A DNA stretch of 63,542 nucleotides from Pedobacter sp. Hv1 (GCF_001412215.1 NZ_LLWP01000010.1:1-63542), one strand, 5' to 3'; positions 52,908-62,558 are shown, counted from the stretch's first letter. Numbers and translations: made by a program. Notes: generated from the sequence alone by a model not told the origin.

Positions 52908-54161
52908 TTATTTGCCAAGCACCTTCATAATTGCCGAAGCCTTTAACAAACATTCTTCATATTCTTCTTCTGCACTTGCTGCATAGGTAATGGCTCCTCC
53001 AACCTGGAAAGAGAGGTATTGCTGCTTGGCATGGTACAAAATGCTCCGGATAATGACATTGAAATCGAAATCTCCATCTGGGCTAATACAACCGAAAGAG
53101 CCCGAAAAAGCGCCTCTCTTGCTTTTTTCATACTGATCAATTAACTCCATTGCCCTTATTTTTGGAGCACCCGTCATAGATCCCATTGGAAATGTGTTTT
53201 TGATGGCATCAATAAAATGAATGTCTGACCTCAATTCGCAACTAATGGTCGAGATCATCTGGTGGACTTGGGGGAAGGAATAGATGCCAAAGAGTTCATC
53301 AACTTTAACCGTGCCTTGTACAGCACTTTTGGTTAGGTCATTTCTCACCAAATCAACAATCATTACATTTTCGGCCTGCTCTTTAATGCTTGATTTTAAG
53401 GCAACCTTAATTTGTTCGTCTTCTGCTTCATCTTTACTTCTTTTGGCGGTGCCCTTAATCGGTTGAGAAATTAAACGACTGCCTCGCTTACATAAAAACC
53501 TTTCGGGTGTGGCAGACAAAATATATTGATCATAAAGTTTAAAAAAGCCCGAAAATGGTGTAGGAGAGACTTTGTTTAAGGTATGGTATATCGCTATTGG
53601 ATTGATGGCGGCATGACTGGCAAAAAACTCTTGGCAGAAATTGATCTCATAAATATCTCCTCTTTTAATATGCGATTGTAAGAGGTTGATAGTTTCAATA
53701 TAAGATGACCTGTCAAATTTGCTTTCAATGGTTAAACCAGGTATGTCATCAACAGGATGAAGTTTAAACTGATGAATAAGATCGATTACCTGAGGATTTC
53801 CTTTAAGTATTTGAATGGAGGTGCCTTGTATAGCGATAAGGTATTCTGGTACGAAAAAGAACAAGTCTGGGAACCCCAATTGATCTGTATGTGTAGTGTT
53901 TAAATTTTCTATCTCATTTTTAAGTTCATAACTCAATAAGCCAAACATCCATTCGTGATGCTGTTCGTAAAAAGATTTAAGCTTGGCAAAAGCCTCTCCC
54001 GCATTTTCTTTGAGCTCTTGTGCAGCGCCAACTGCAATTAAACAGTCGTACTGCGAATAGGGATCATGGTAATGGTTAGAATCTAAACAACAACACACTT
54101 CAAATGAAGCTGCCCATTGCATTGCTTTTTCCTTAAATAATGAGATTTCAGTTTTATTCAT
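52908..54161 (-). CDS. pabB: Aminodeoxychorismate synthase component I
   Basis: Turns chorismate into 4-amino-4-deoxychorismate for folate. The chorismate-binding half shows QPIKGTAKR, VDLVRNDLTKSA, GSMTGAPKIRAMELID and AFSGSFGCISPDGDFDFN. The Lys in PIKGT is the PabB hallmark; anthranilate synthase has PIAGT, so PabB is preferred over TrpE. The frame extends to 54203, but a TACCTTTG element lies at 54171-54178, nine bases before the ATG at 54161, so 54161 is the start (about 417 residues). FolC is also in the window, 44 kb away. Confidence 0.9.
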   Translation of the reverse strand: MNKTEISLFKEKAMQWAASFEVCCCLDSNHYHDPYSQYDCLIAVGAAQELKENAGEAFAKLKSFYEQHHEWMFGLLSYELKNEIENLNTTHTDQLGFPDLFFFVPEYLIAIQGTSIQILKGNPQVIDLIHQFKLHPVDDIPGLTIESKFDRSSYIETINLLQSHIKRGDIYEINFCQEFFASHAAINPIAIYHTLNKVSPTPFSGFFKLYDQYILSATPERFLCKRGSRLISQPIKGTAKRSKDEAEDEQIKVALKSSIKEQAENVMIVDLVRNDLTKSAVQGTVKVDELFGIYSFPQVHQMISTISCELRSDIHFIDAIKNTFPMGSMTGAPKIRAMELIDQYEKSKRGAFSGSFGCISPDGDFDFNVIIRSILYHAKQQYLSFQVGGAITYAASAEEEYEECLLKASAIMKVLGK

Positions 54162-54170
54162 TTGTAGTGG

Positions 54171-54178
54171 CAAAGGTA
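54171..54178 (-). promoter_or_regulatory. -7 promoter element of pabB
   Basis: The minus strand reads TACCTTTG, nine bases before the ATG at 54161. It decides the start and leaves almost no leader. Confidence 0.55.
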
Positions 54179-54232
54179 AATATTGTACACTTAGATCATA
54201 CAAGGAAATTATTTTTATATCTTAGGTGCACT

Positions 54233-54832
54233 ATGAAAAAATACATCATCTGTCTTGCGCTAGGTGTTTTATCAGTTACTTCTTTTGCACAATCTACTGA
54301 TGCAAAGCAGGCTTATCTTGATTTTACAATCTATAGAACAAATGAAGAGGGTAAAGCCACACAAATTACCCAAACCTTAGCCTTGCTGAAACTTGCTGAT
54401 CAATTATCTGCCAAACAGATTACCAATATCAATTATCATTTAGGCAGAATGTACGAAGATGTTGAAAACCCCGAAGCAGCTATTCCATATTACGAGAAAT
54501 CAGTGGCTGGCGAACCCAACTATTTAGTGGTGCACAGGGCTTTGGGTTTTATCTTTTTAACTCAGAGTAAGCCTATTGTAGCGCGTATGGAGGCCACTAC
54601 AAAAGCAAAAGATGTTGAAGGAAATAAAAAAGCTTATCAAGAATATAAAACTTTGATCCTAAAAGCTATTCCGCATTTGGAAAAATACCAAGCTTGTGAT
54701 CCAGATGATGACACGCTAAAGATTATCATTGATTTATATAAAAGTATCAAAGACACAAATTCTATAAATACCTTGCCAGCCCGTTTAAAGCAAATGGGTG
54801 CCAAATGTGTAGACCTATTGGATGATGAATAG
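54233..54832 (+). CDS. Small exported TPR protein, divergent from pabB
   Basis: A 199-residue protein from the ATG at 54233 with signal peptide (MKKYIICLALGVLSVTSFAQ). TPR-like repeats follow, for example KQITNINYHLGRMYEDVENP and AAIPYYEKSVAGEPN. The frame is open upstream to 54140 but that part covers the pabB promoter. Function is unknown. Confidence 0.68.
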   Translation: MKKYIICLALGVLSVTSFAQSTDAKQAYLDFTIYRTNEEGKATQITQTLALLKLADQLSAKQITNINYHLGRMYEDVENPEAAIPYYEKSVAGEPNYLVVHRALGFIFLTQSKPIVARMEATTKAKDVEGNKKAYQEYKTLILKAIPHLEKYQACDPDDDTLKIIIDLYKSIKDTNSINTLPARLKQMGAKCVDLLDDE

Positions 54833-54837
54833 TTAGT

Positions 54838-56403
54838 TTAGCTATTGCCGAAAGTGAGGTCTAACACCTCAAATATTTTCTCCTTGTTTAAGGGTTTTGA
54901 TAGATAGTCGGTAAAACCAGCATTCATTATTCTTTCTTTATCTTCTGGCGAAGAATAAGCTGTATTGGCTATAATTGGTATGGTTTGGTTAAAGGTTCTG
55001 ATCATTTTAAAAGCCTCAAATCCATTCATAATAGGCATTTTGATGTCCATGAAAATCAAATCGATAGTAAGGTTATCCTTACAGAGGTCAACTGCCACTT
55101 TGCCATTAACCGCTCTAATTACATGGTAATTTTTGAGTCGTAATATTTTCTCGAGCAATAAAAAATTAATGTCGTCGTCTTCTGCAACCAATATGGTTTT
55201 ATGAGCTGTACCTTCTGTTTGATAACTGCTTTTATCAAGTGCTACCTTGGGTATCGACTCATCATATATTAAAGGAATGTTGAGCGTAAAGGTAGAGCCA
55301 ACTCCCGGGGCTGATTTTACATCAATTGCACCACCTAATAATTCGATATAGGCTTTGGTAATGGATAGGCCAAGGCCTAAGCCACTCAGTTCAATAGAAA
55401 AATCATCTTCAACTCTTCTAAATCTATCAAAAATCAATTTGGTATTGGCTTTATCTATTCCCAAGCCAGAATCTTCTACCCATATTTTAATCAATTTAGT
55501 TTCTTCATTTACAGCATAGCCAATATTGATATGGCCACTTATCGTAAATTTAATGGCATTGGTTAGGAGGTTCGTTAAAATTTGTTTGAGCTTGGTTTCA
55601 TCCATTAGGATGTTTTTCTTCAAGTTTTTAGTGGTTTTAACAATTGCAAAAGCGATGCTTTTTTCTTTTGGAATAGTAACCCTAGTAGCATTGTAAACCT
55701 CCGAAATGCATTTGTCTAAATCTAAACTTGTGTAATTTGGGGTAATTTGCTTAGAGTCTATTTTCGACATTTCGAGCAGGTCTTCTATAATGGAAATTAG
55801 ATTTTTTCCACTTTTTCTGATGATCTCCAAATATTCGGTTTTATCAGAATGGCTTAATTTTTCATCATTAAGAAGATCGCTAAAGCCAATAATGGCATTC
55901 ATGGGTGTCCTAATTTCATGAGATAGATTTGCCAGAAATGCAGATTTTAAATTGTCGCTTTCTTCGGCTTTTTGCTTGGCAATTTCTAGCTGCTTTCGTT
56001 GGTTATTGTTTTCTTCAAACAGGTTGCCGATATACACAAATTCGCCATGCGATTTTTTAAGGAGTGACATCGAGTTTTCATCCTTTGTCTCTAAGCTATT
56101 GGTAATTAGTTTAAGAGGTTTGTAAATCCAACGCCTATAATAGAACAGGTAGATCAATAAGTTCAAAATGGTGGCAATGAGGATAATGCCAAGTATCTTT
56201 TTGGTATTGTTAAAGTTTAGATTAAAAGCACGTTCAAAATGGATTTTTGAAATAGTATTGTCTTGCCAGTCTTTGAGGTCGAGGTCAACATTGATAAAGT
56301 TTCTGGTATTAGGACTTATGTAATTCTTTGGTGCCAGCCGGATAGCTGAACTACTGATCTTTTCTAGGTTGTGGATGAAATCCTTGTTCAAACGTCTGAT
56401 CAT
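54838..56403 (-). CDS. Hybrid histidine kinase, C-terminal part of a split gene
   Basis: A 521-residue open frame carrying the end of a CHASE4-like sensor (about 1-60), a membrane helix near residue 70-90 and a linker. Then come the kinase core (H-box LSHEIRTPMNAIIGFSDLL, N-box NLLTNAIKFT, G-boxes EDSGLGID and GLGLGLSITKAY) and a receiver domain (AEDDDINFLLLEKIL, phospho-acceptor in LIFMDIKMP). There is no membrane segment before the sensor remnant. It therefore lacks its proper N-terminus, which lies in the neighbouring frame at 56400-56942. Translation could restart at its own ATG, which overlaps the upstream stop (ATGA). The signal and target are unknown. Confidence 0.85.
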   Translation of the reverse strand: MIRRLNKDFIHNLEKISSSAIRLAPKNYISPNTRNFINVDLDLKDWQDNTISKIHFERAFNLNFNNTKKILGIILIATILNLLIYLFYYRRWIYKPLKLITNSLETKDENSMSLLKKSHGEFVYIGNLFEENNNQRKQLEIAKQKAEESDNLKSAFLANLSHEIRTPMNAIIGFSDLLNDEKLSHSDKTEYLEIIRKSGKNLISIIEDLLEMSKIDSKQITPNYTSLDLDKCISEVYNATRVTIPKEKSIAFAIVKTTKNLKKNILMDETKLKQILTNLLTNAIKFTISGHINIGYAVNEETKLIKIWVEDSGLGIDKANTKLIFDRFRRVEDDFSIELSGLGLGLSITKAYIELLGGAIDVKSAPGVGSTFTLNIPLIYDESIPKVALDKSSYQTEGTAHKTILVAEDDDINFLLLEKILRLKNYHVIRAVNGKVAVDLCKDNLTIDLIFMDIKMPIMNGFEAFKMIRTFNQTIPIIANTAYSSPEDKERIMNAGFTDYLSKPLNKEKIFEVLDLTFGNS

Positions 56404-56942
56404 AAAAAAATAACCCGAAGGAGGGTGTTTGATTTTTTAGGATCGTCTGAGGGGTGAATGGTGGCTCCAAAAACTTCAACCATGCCTTCTGGTAACTGCA
56501 TGTAAAACCGAAGTAACTTGGCCTCATGGAGCTTGGCAAATAATGCATTTGGAATAATATCTTCGGTATTGAGTTTGGCCGAATGGCTACTGAATATCTT
56601 TCGATGATTTAATCCGTAGATCCCTATATAATCCACTTCATAGGTGCTAAACTCACCATCAATATAATCTTTGTACCAGGTACTGTCTTTGGTTTGCATA
56701 AAAGTAACCAGCTCATCCCAAAAGGTAACATCGATAATGGTGGCAATGTGGGTTTTGGAATTCAGATTGAATATGGAACCCACTTCTTTGGTATATTCTG
56801 TAGATGCGGTACTGTAAACCTTCTTCTCTTGTTTAATTGTATAGAAGTAGAGGGACAGAAAGAGCAAAAAAAACAAAGCACTCGAACCAATTATCAATAA
56901 TAATAGCCGGTAATAAGTATTAAGATTAGCGAGTATCCGCAT
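56400..56942 (-). pseudogene. CHASE4 sensor domain, N-terminal part of the split kinase gene
   Basis: A 180-residue frame with a membrane helix (about 10-35) followed by a CHASE4 extracellular sensor: FWDELVTFMQTKDSTWYKDY and GATIHPSDDPKKSNT. After SNT the frame turns into LLRVIFL and stops. In the frame of the downstream kinase the same bases read PPSGYFFMIRR, the expected continuation of CHASE4. One base has therefore been lost between about 56421 and 56428. Whether the mutation is real or a sequencing error cannot be decided here. Confidence 0.8.
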
Positions 56943-57012
56943 TAATTCTTGCTTTTATTTTAATTAAATATAATATATTATTGTGTTATTCTTTTAATCC
57001 AAATTGTTCATA

Positions 57013-57052
57013 AAATAAAAACCCTTTGAAATATTTCAAAGGGTTTTTATTT
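57013..57052 (-). terminator. Terminator after purA
   Basis: A perfect 40-base palindrome with CCCTTTGAAAT/ATTTCAAAGGG core and flanking A and T runs, 24 bases beyond the purA stop. It separates purA from the kinase gene. Confidence 0.85.
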
Positions 57053-57075
57053 AAACGGAATCGACTAAACGTTAA

Positions 57076-58353
57076 CTATTTTAAAGTGAGTGTTTGAGTT
57101 CTATCTGGTCCAACGGACAAATATTTAATTGGCACCTCTAATTCTTTTTCCAAAAAGGCAATATAAGCCGCCAATTGGCTAGGAATCTGTGTAGTTGAAT
57201 TGATTTGTGTTAAATCAGTTTTCCAACCCTCAATTGCTTTTAATACAGGCTTAGGTTGGATTGAAATGATGTCGTAAGGCATGTAGTCAATTACTTCACC
57301 ATTGTATTCGTAATGTGTACAAGCATAAATGGTATCAAAGCCATCTAATACATCCGCTTTCATCATAATAAGGTCGGTTACGCCATTCAGCATAATCGCA
57401 TATTTTAAAGCTGGTAGATCAATCCATCCACAACGACGGGCTCTGCCAGTAGTTGCACCAAATTCGTGACCAACTTGGCGAAGGTTTTCTCCGATTTCGT
57501 TATCCAATTCGGTAGGGAAGGGGCCACCACCAACACGGGTGCAATAAGCTTTAAAAATACCATAAACTTCGCCAACTTTATTAGGTGCAATACCTAAGCC
57601 AGTACAAGCACCAGCAGTAGTGGTATTTGAAGAAGTAACAAAAGGATACGATCCAAAATCGACATCTAATAAAGTACCTTGTGCACCTTCTGCCAATACT
57701 TTTTTGCCTTCTTTTAAATAACCATTTACAAAGTGTTCGCTATCTACATGCGGAATAGCTTTGATAAATTCAATTGCTTCAAAAAATGCAGCCTCTTTTT
57801 CAGCTAGATCATAATCGAACTGATAATGAGAAAGAATTTCTTTATGTTTTTCTACCAATTTATTGTAACGTGCTCTAAAATCAGGTAAAGTGGTGTCGCC
57901 AACACGTAAGCCATTACGGCCAGTTTTGTCCATATAAGTTGGACCAATTCCTTTTAAGGTAGATCCAATTTTGCCTGCACCCATTTTTTGCTCGTTTGCA
58001 GCATCTAATAATTGGTGGGTAGGTAAAATTAAGTGTGCTTTACGGGCAATTACCAGTTTGCCACTCGCAATAGGATCGTGTCCAGCTTTTTTTAGATTAT
58101 CTAACTCTCTTTTTAAAATAATAGGGTCAATTACTACACCATTTCCAATCAAATTCATGGTTTTTTCGTTGAAAATTCCAGAAGGAATGGTATTCAGTAC
58201 AAATTTTTTACCATCGAATTCTAAAGTATGGCCAGCATTTGGACCACCTTGAAAACGGGCTATCATATCGTATTGCGGACTAAGTACGTCAACAATTTTA
58301 CCTTTACCCTCGTCGCCCCATTGCAGGCCTAGTAGTACATCTACTTGAGTCAT
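57076..58353 (-). CDS. purA: Adenylosuccinate synthetase
   Basis: GTP-dependent joining of IMP and aspartate on the way to AMP. A 425-residue protein with GLQWGDEGKGKIVDVL near the start, FQGGPNAGHTLEFDGK, GKIGSTLKGIGPTYMDK, and TTTGRARRCGWIDLPA-type segment (here FGATTGRARRCGWIDL). All catalytic motifs are intact. The start is 40 bases after the fur stop on the same strand, so fur and purA may share a transcript. Confidence 0.96.
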   Translation of the reverse strand: MTQVDVLLGLQWGDEGKGKIVDVLSPQYDMIARFQGGPNAGHTLEFDGKKFVLNTIPSGIFNEKTMNLIGNGVVIDPIILKRELDNLKKAGHDPIASGKLVIARKAHLILPTHQLLDAANEQKMGAGKIGSTLKGIGPTYMDKTGRNGLRVGDTTLPDFRARYNKLVEKHKEILSHYQFDYDLAEKEAAFFEAIEFIKAIPHVDSEHFVNGYLKEGKKVLAEGAQGTLLDVDFGSYPFVTSSNTTTAGACTGLGIAPNKVGEVYGIFKAYCTRVGGGPFPTELDNEIGENLRQVGHEFGATTGRARRCGWIDLPALKYAIMLNGVTDLIMMKADVLDGFDTIYACTHYEYNGEVIDYMPYDIISIQPKPVLKAIEGWKTDLTQINSTTQIPSQLAAYIAFLEKELEVPIKYLSVGPDRTQTLTLK

Positions 58354-58393
58354 TATTTTAATTTAAAGAATAGAAAGATTATATATTGGATAA

Positions 58394-58888
58394 TTAATTT
58401 GCAGCGTGTTGTTTTTGCGTTGCAGCGGCCTTAATGGTGGCTGCGGCACTACAATCAAAACATACCCCATAAAGATTTAAAGAATGGTGTTTAATGTCAA
58501 ATTTCAATAATTCGCCTACCATACTTTGAATTTGATGAATGCGTGGATCGCAAAACTCTACCACTTTACCACAATCAATACAGATCACGTGGTCGTGTTG
58601 GTGGTAACCATAAGATTTTTCGAATTGGGCCATGTTTTTGCCAAACTGGTGTTTGGTTACCAAATCACACGATACCAATAATTCTAGGGTATTGTAAACC
58701 GTAGCCCTGCTTACGCGGTACTTTTGGTTTTTCATATGGATATAGAGCGTTTCTACATCGAAATGGTCATCTCTAGAATAAATTTCTTCTAAAATGGCAA
58801 AACGCTCAGGGGTTTTTCTTAAGTTTTTGTTTTCGAGATAGGCTTCGAATATTTTTCTAACCAACTCACTAGTATTCTGTTCAGACAT
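58394..58888 (-). CDS. Fur family transcriptional regulator
   Basis: A 164-residue metal-dependent repressor. The N-terminal winged helix (KTPERFAILEEIYSRDDHFD, YRVSRATVYNTLELLVSCD) is followed by a dimer domain with HQHDHVICIDCGKVVEFCD and GVCFDCSAA, carrying the two Cys pairs of a structural zinc. Fur, PerR and Zur cannot be told apart from the sequence alone. A TACCTTTG element and an AAAGGAG ribosome site precede the ATG. Confidence 0.9.
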   Translation of the reverse strand: MSEQNTSELVRKIFEAYLENKNLRKTPERFAILEEIYSRDDHFDVETLYIHMKNQKYRVSRATVYNTLELLVSCDLVTKHQFGKNMAQFEKSYGYHQHDHVICIDCGKVVEFCDPRIHQIQSMVGELLKFDIKHHSLNLYGVCFDCSAAATIKAAATQKQHAAN

Positions 58889-58905
58889 AGTTTTAAACTC
58901 CTTTC

Positions 58906-58913
58906 CAAAGGTA
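58906..58913 (-). promoter_or_regulatory. -7 promoter element of the fur-family gene
   Basis: The minus strand reads TACCTTTG, 17 bases before the ATG at 58888, with AAAGGAG between them. Confidence 0.6.
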
Positions 58914-59056
58914 GGTAAAATTGTTAAATTGTGCTAGTGTTCTCATCTTCAATTGTTGAAATGTTGTAAAGTTACCGTTAACATTACAAGTTGATGTTGA
59001 ATGGGCTTTCATTAAAACTGAAAACTATCATTCAACAACTGCCAACTGAAAACTAT

Positions 59057-61267
59057 TTAAGCATCAAATCTTGTTACACCGGTTACTCCTTTAACTTCTA
59101 ACAGGTTTTTAATCAGGTTATCCAAATGGTCTTTATCATTCACAAATACTTTGATCGATCCATCAAAAATCCCATCATTTGTATCTACTGTAATTGAACG
59201 CATATTTACCTTAAAATCGTTTGAAATCACCTTTGTAATGTTATTGATTAATCCCACATCATCTATACCGATAATGTGCAATCCGGTTAAGAACGTTAAT
59301 TCTTGTTGTTTGTTCCACTTGGCTTTTACTACCCTATATCCATAATTAGCCATTAATTGAGCTGCATTTGGGCAGTTGGTGCGGTGAATTTTAATTCCTT
59401 CGCTTACCGTAACAAAACCAAAAACATCATCGCCCGGTATCGGATTACAGCATGCAGCCAAGGTATAGTCTATTTTTTGTAGATCTTCACCAATTAACAA
59501 GATGTCAGATTCTGGACCCTTAACCTTGTTTAATAAGGCTTCAATATGTTGTCCATCGTTATGTCGTTCTGTCCCTCTGTTCTCAATTTCTTTTTCGCTG
59601 GCCAGGTAATCTTTGAGATCTTTTAACTCTATTTTACCGTTAGCAACGGCAATAAAAAGGTCTTGGGTAGATTGAAGCTTGAAAAAATAACTGAGTTTGT
59701 TTAGGTTGTCTGTATTATAGGTGATTTTTAACGACTTTAGTTTGCGCTCTAAGGTTTCCTTACCAGTTTCTGCAATTTTCCGTTTTTCTTCTTTTAAAGA
59801 TGATTTGATCTTCGATTTGGCTTTTGCGGTAACCACAATATTTAGCCAATCTTCTTTAGGTACCTGTTTACCAGAGGTGATGATTTCTACCTGATCGCCA
59901 TTTTGCAATTTATAAGATAGTGGTACCAGTTTATGGTTCACTTTGGCACCAATACATTTAGCGCCCACATCGGTGTGAATTTCAAAGGCAAAATCTAAAG
60001 CTGTGGCACCTAGTGGCAGTTGCAATAATGCGCCTTTGGGCGTAAAGATGAAAATCTCATCAGAGAAAAGGTTCATCTTAAAATCGTCTAAGAAATCGAA
60101 AGCATTGGCCTCTGGGTTGCTCAACATTTCTCTCACTTTTTGGATCCATTGATCTAAACCATTATCGATACTGGATTCTTTGTACTTCCAATGTGCGGCA
60201 AAACCTTTCTCTGCAATTTCGTTCATGCGCTGGGTACGGATCTGTACTTCTACCCATTGTCCTTTTGGGCCCATTACCGTGGTGTGCAAAGATTCGTAAC
60301 CGTTTCCTTTTGGCGAAGAAACCCAGTCTCTTAGGCGATCTGGATTTGGTCGGTAGAGGTCGGTAACGATAGAATAGGCTTTCCAGCAATCTGCTTTTTC
60401 ATGCTCAGGTGGACTATCCAATATAATTCTAATGGCAAAAAGATCATATACCTCATCAAAGGGGATGTTCTTTTTCTTCATCTTATTCCAAATGGAATGG
60501 ATTGACTTTGGTCGGCCATATAAGTTAGCTACCAGACCTTGTTCGGCCAGAATTTCATTGATCGGCTCTACGAAAGTTTTGATAAATAAATTGCGTTCGG
60601 CCTTTTTCTCATTTAATTGGGTAGCAATATATTTGTAGGTATCAGGCTCAAGGTATTTCATCGACAAATCTTCCAGTTCAGATTTGATGGCATACAGACC
60701 TAAACGATGTGCCAATGGCGCATAAAGGTAAATGGTTTCTGAAGCAATTTTTAATTGTTTTTGCCTTGGCATAAAATCCATTGTTCGCATGTTGTGCAAA
60801 CGGTCGGCCAGTTTGATCAGTATTACACGTACATCATCGGCCAAGGTCAAGAGCATTTTTCTAAAATTCTCTGCCTGTAGCGAGCTGTTGTAATCGAAAA
60901 CACCAGAAATTTTGGTCAGTCCATCAATAATTTTGGCAGTCTTTTTTCCAAATTCCCTTTCAATATCCTCTAAGGTAATGTCGGTATCTTCTACCACATC
61001 GTGCAATAAGGCACATACAATAGAAGTGGTTCCTAGTCCAATTTCTTCTGCTGCAATTTGTGCAACTGCGATAGGATGATATATGTAAGGCTCACCAGAT
61101 TTACGGCGCATATCTTTATGGCTCTCCAATGCCATTTCGAAAGCTTTGCGAATCTCTTTTTTATCTCCCTTTTGTAAAGTAGATTTAGATGCACGCAACA
61201 ATGCCCGATATCTTTTTAAAATCTCCTGCTTCTCTGCCTCAATATCAATCACTAAAGTATTCTTCAT
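59057..61267 (-). CDS. Bifunctional (p)ppGpp synthetase/hydrolase, RelA/SpoT family
   Basis: A 736-residue stringent-response enzyme. The HD hydrolase domain has LLHDVVEDTDITLEDIE and LIKLADRLHNMRTMDF intact near residues 86-170. The synthetase domain has YGRPKSIHSIWNKM, RLRDWVSSPKGNGYESLHT and EVQIRTQRMNEIAEKG. The RLRD motif matches the basic RxKD class of bifunctional enzymes rather than the acidic ExDD of RelA. TGS (about residue 395) and C-terminal ACT domains follow. Both activities should therefore be present. Confidence 0.94.
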   Translation of the reverse strand: MKNTLVIDIEAEKQEILKRYRALLRASKSTLQKGDKKEIRKAFEMALESHKDMRRKSGEPYIYHPIAVAQIAAEEIGLGTTSIVCALLHDVVEDTDITLEDIEREFGKKTAKIIDGLTKISGVFDYNSSLQAENFRKMLLTLADDVRVILIKLADRLHNMRTMDFMPRQKQLKIASETIYLYAPLAHRLGLYAIKSELEDLSMKYLEPDTYKYIATQLNEKKAERNLFIKTFVEPINEILAEQGLVANLYGRPKSIHSIWNKMKKKNIPFDEVYDLFAIRIILDSPPEHEKADCWKAYSIVTDLYRPNPDRLRDWVSSPKGNGYESLHTTVMGPKGQWVEVQIRTQRMNEIAEKGFAAHWKYKESSIDNGLDQWIQKVREMLSNPEANAFDFLDDFKMNLFSDEIFIFTPKGALLQLPLGATALDFAFEIHTDVGAKCIGAKVNHKLVPLSYKLQNGDQVEIITSGKQVPKEDWLNIVVTAKAKSKIKSSLKEEKRKIAETGKETLERKLKSLKITYNTDNLNKLSYFFKLQSTQDLFIAVANGKIELKDLKDYLASEKEIENRGTERHNDGQHIEALLNKVKGPESDILLIGEDLQKIDYTLAACCNPIPGDDVFGFVTVSEGIKIHRTNCPNAAQLMANYGYRVVKAKWNKQQELTFLTGLHIIGIDDVGLINNITKVISNDFKVNMRSITVDTNDGIFDGSIKVFVNDKDHLDNLIKNLLEVKGVTGVTRFDA

Positions 61268-61354
61268 TTGTTTTTTCTAGGTAAAAATTATCGTGTTTTA
61301 AATAATAAAAGATTATATTCGAATGTAGATAAAACGAATATATAAAATTAGCGT

Positions 61355-61362
61355 TAACTTTG
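61355..61362 (+). promoter_or_regulatory. -7 promoter element of the DUF4294 gene
   Basis: TAACTTTG, 15 bases before the ATG at 61378. The longest frame would begin at the TTG in this element, so it decides the start. Confidence 0.55.
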
Positions 61363-61377
61363 TATAGGCATAAATTT

Positions 61378-61995
61378 ATGAAATTTTATAGACTCTTTAT
61401 TCTGTTTATTGTCATGATTGCTTGTAACGAGGTAAAAGCACAGGAGACAATGCCTGGCGTAATCTACCCAGTACTAGGTAAAAATGATACCATTAGGGTA
61501 ATGTCAGCTGTTGATAATGGCTACCTGATTCCCTTCTTTATACTTAACGAAATTGTGGTTTACGGTACCAAAACTTTTAAGTCGGTAGCAGATCAAGCAG
61601 CTTATAATAGGTTAAAATACAATGTATTAAAAGTAATGCCTTATGCCATGTTCGCCAAAAGGAGATATGAAAAATTAGAGCGGGATTTGGCGGTTACTAT
61701 GGATAAGAAAGAACAAAAAATATTGGTAAAAGAATGTGATAAGGAAATCAAAAACATGTTCAATACCGAAATCAAAGAATTGACCATTACTCAAGGTCAG
61801 ATATTAACCAAATTAATTGATAGGGAAGTTGGAAGAACAACTTATGACATTGTGAAGCAAACAAAAGGTGGCTTTGCAGCGTTCTCTTATCAGTTAGTGG
61901 CAAGAGTTGTTGGTCATAATTTAAAAACGACCTATAGCGCTACAGAAGATAGAGACATTGAAGCAATCATTGTCAATTCTGGTTATTATCAATAA
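61378..61995 (+). CDS. DUF4294 protein, exported
   Basis: About 205 residues from the ATG at 61378, with signal peptide (MKFYRLFILFIVMIACNEVK, then AQ). The mature part contains YLIPFFILNEIVVYGTKTF and VLKVMPYAMFAKRRYEKLER, the DUF4294 pattern. This family is seen mainly in Bacteroidota and has no known function. It lies five bases upstream of the glutathione peroxidase gene and is probably co-transcribed with it and bshB1. Confidence 0.78.
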   Translation: MKFYRLFILFIVMIACNEVKAQETMPGVIYPVLGKNDTIRVMSAVDNGYLIPFFILNEIVVYGTKTFKSVADQAAYNRLKYNVLKVMPYAMFAKRRYEKLERDLAVTMDKKEQKILVKECDKEIKNMFNTEIKELTITQGQILTKLIDREVGRTTYDIVKQTKGGFAAFSYQLVARVVGHNLKTTYSATEDRDIEAIIVNSGYYQ

Positions 61996-62000
61996 AAAAC

Positions 62001-62552
62001 ATGAATTCTACTCCAACCATCTATCCATTTAAAGTAAAACTGTTAAATGGGAAAGAAAAAACTTTGTCTGATTATAAAGGTAAAGTACTATTGGTAGTCA
62101 ATACAGCATCAGGCTGTGGCTTTACCCCTCAATTACAAGAACTTCAAGATCTAAGAACAGAATATGCCGAGCAGGGATTTGAAGTTTTGGGTTTTCCATC
62201 GAACGATTTTGGCCGACAGGAGCCATTAGACGGGCAGGCCATCAATGAGTTTTGTGAAGTAAATTATGGGGTCAAGTTTCCCGTTTTCGAAAAGATTATG
62301 GTTAGAGGAGCGCAGGCACACCCACTTTATAAGTTTTTAAGTGAGAAGAAGCTGAATGGACATGTCAATTCATCGCCAAGATGGAACTTTCATAAATACC
62401 TGATCAACAAAAATGGAGAAGTGGTAGATTATTTTTACTCCTTTACCAAACCAAGTTCCTCAAAAGTGAAAAAGAAAATCCAACGCCTGTTGGACGAGAC
62501 CAATATTGGCAAGCCTGCTAAAGCCAGTGAAAAATTAAATATAGAGAAATAA
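62001..62552 (+). CDS. Glutathione peroxidase family thiol peroxidase
   Basis: A 183-residue enzyme that reduces hydroperoxides. Catalytic Cys39 is in NTASGCGFTPQLQEL, with Gln in FGRQEP and Trp in SSPRWNFHKYL completing the set; a further Cys near residue 93 (FCEVNYGVKFPVF) may serve as resolving residue. Cys replaces selenocysteine. Non-animal members usually depend on thioredoxin. The neighbouring bshB1 suggests bacillithiol could be a reductant, but this is inference. Confidence 0.9.
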   Translation: MNSTPTIYPFKVKLLNGKEKTLSDYKGKVLLVVNTASGCGFTPQLQELQDLRTEYAEQGFEVLGFPSNDFGRQEPLDGQAINEFCEVNYGVKFPVFEKIMVRGAQAHPLYKFLSEKKLNGHVNSSPRWNFHKYLINKNGEVVDYFYSFTKPSSSKVKKKIQRLLDETNIGKPAKASEKLNIEK

Positions 62553-62558
62553 ACAAAC

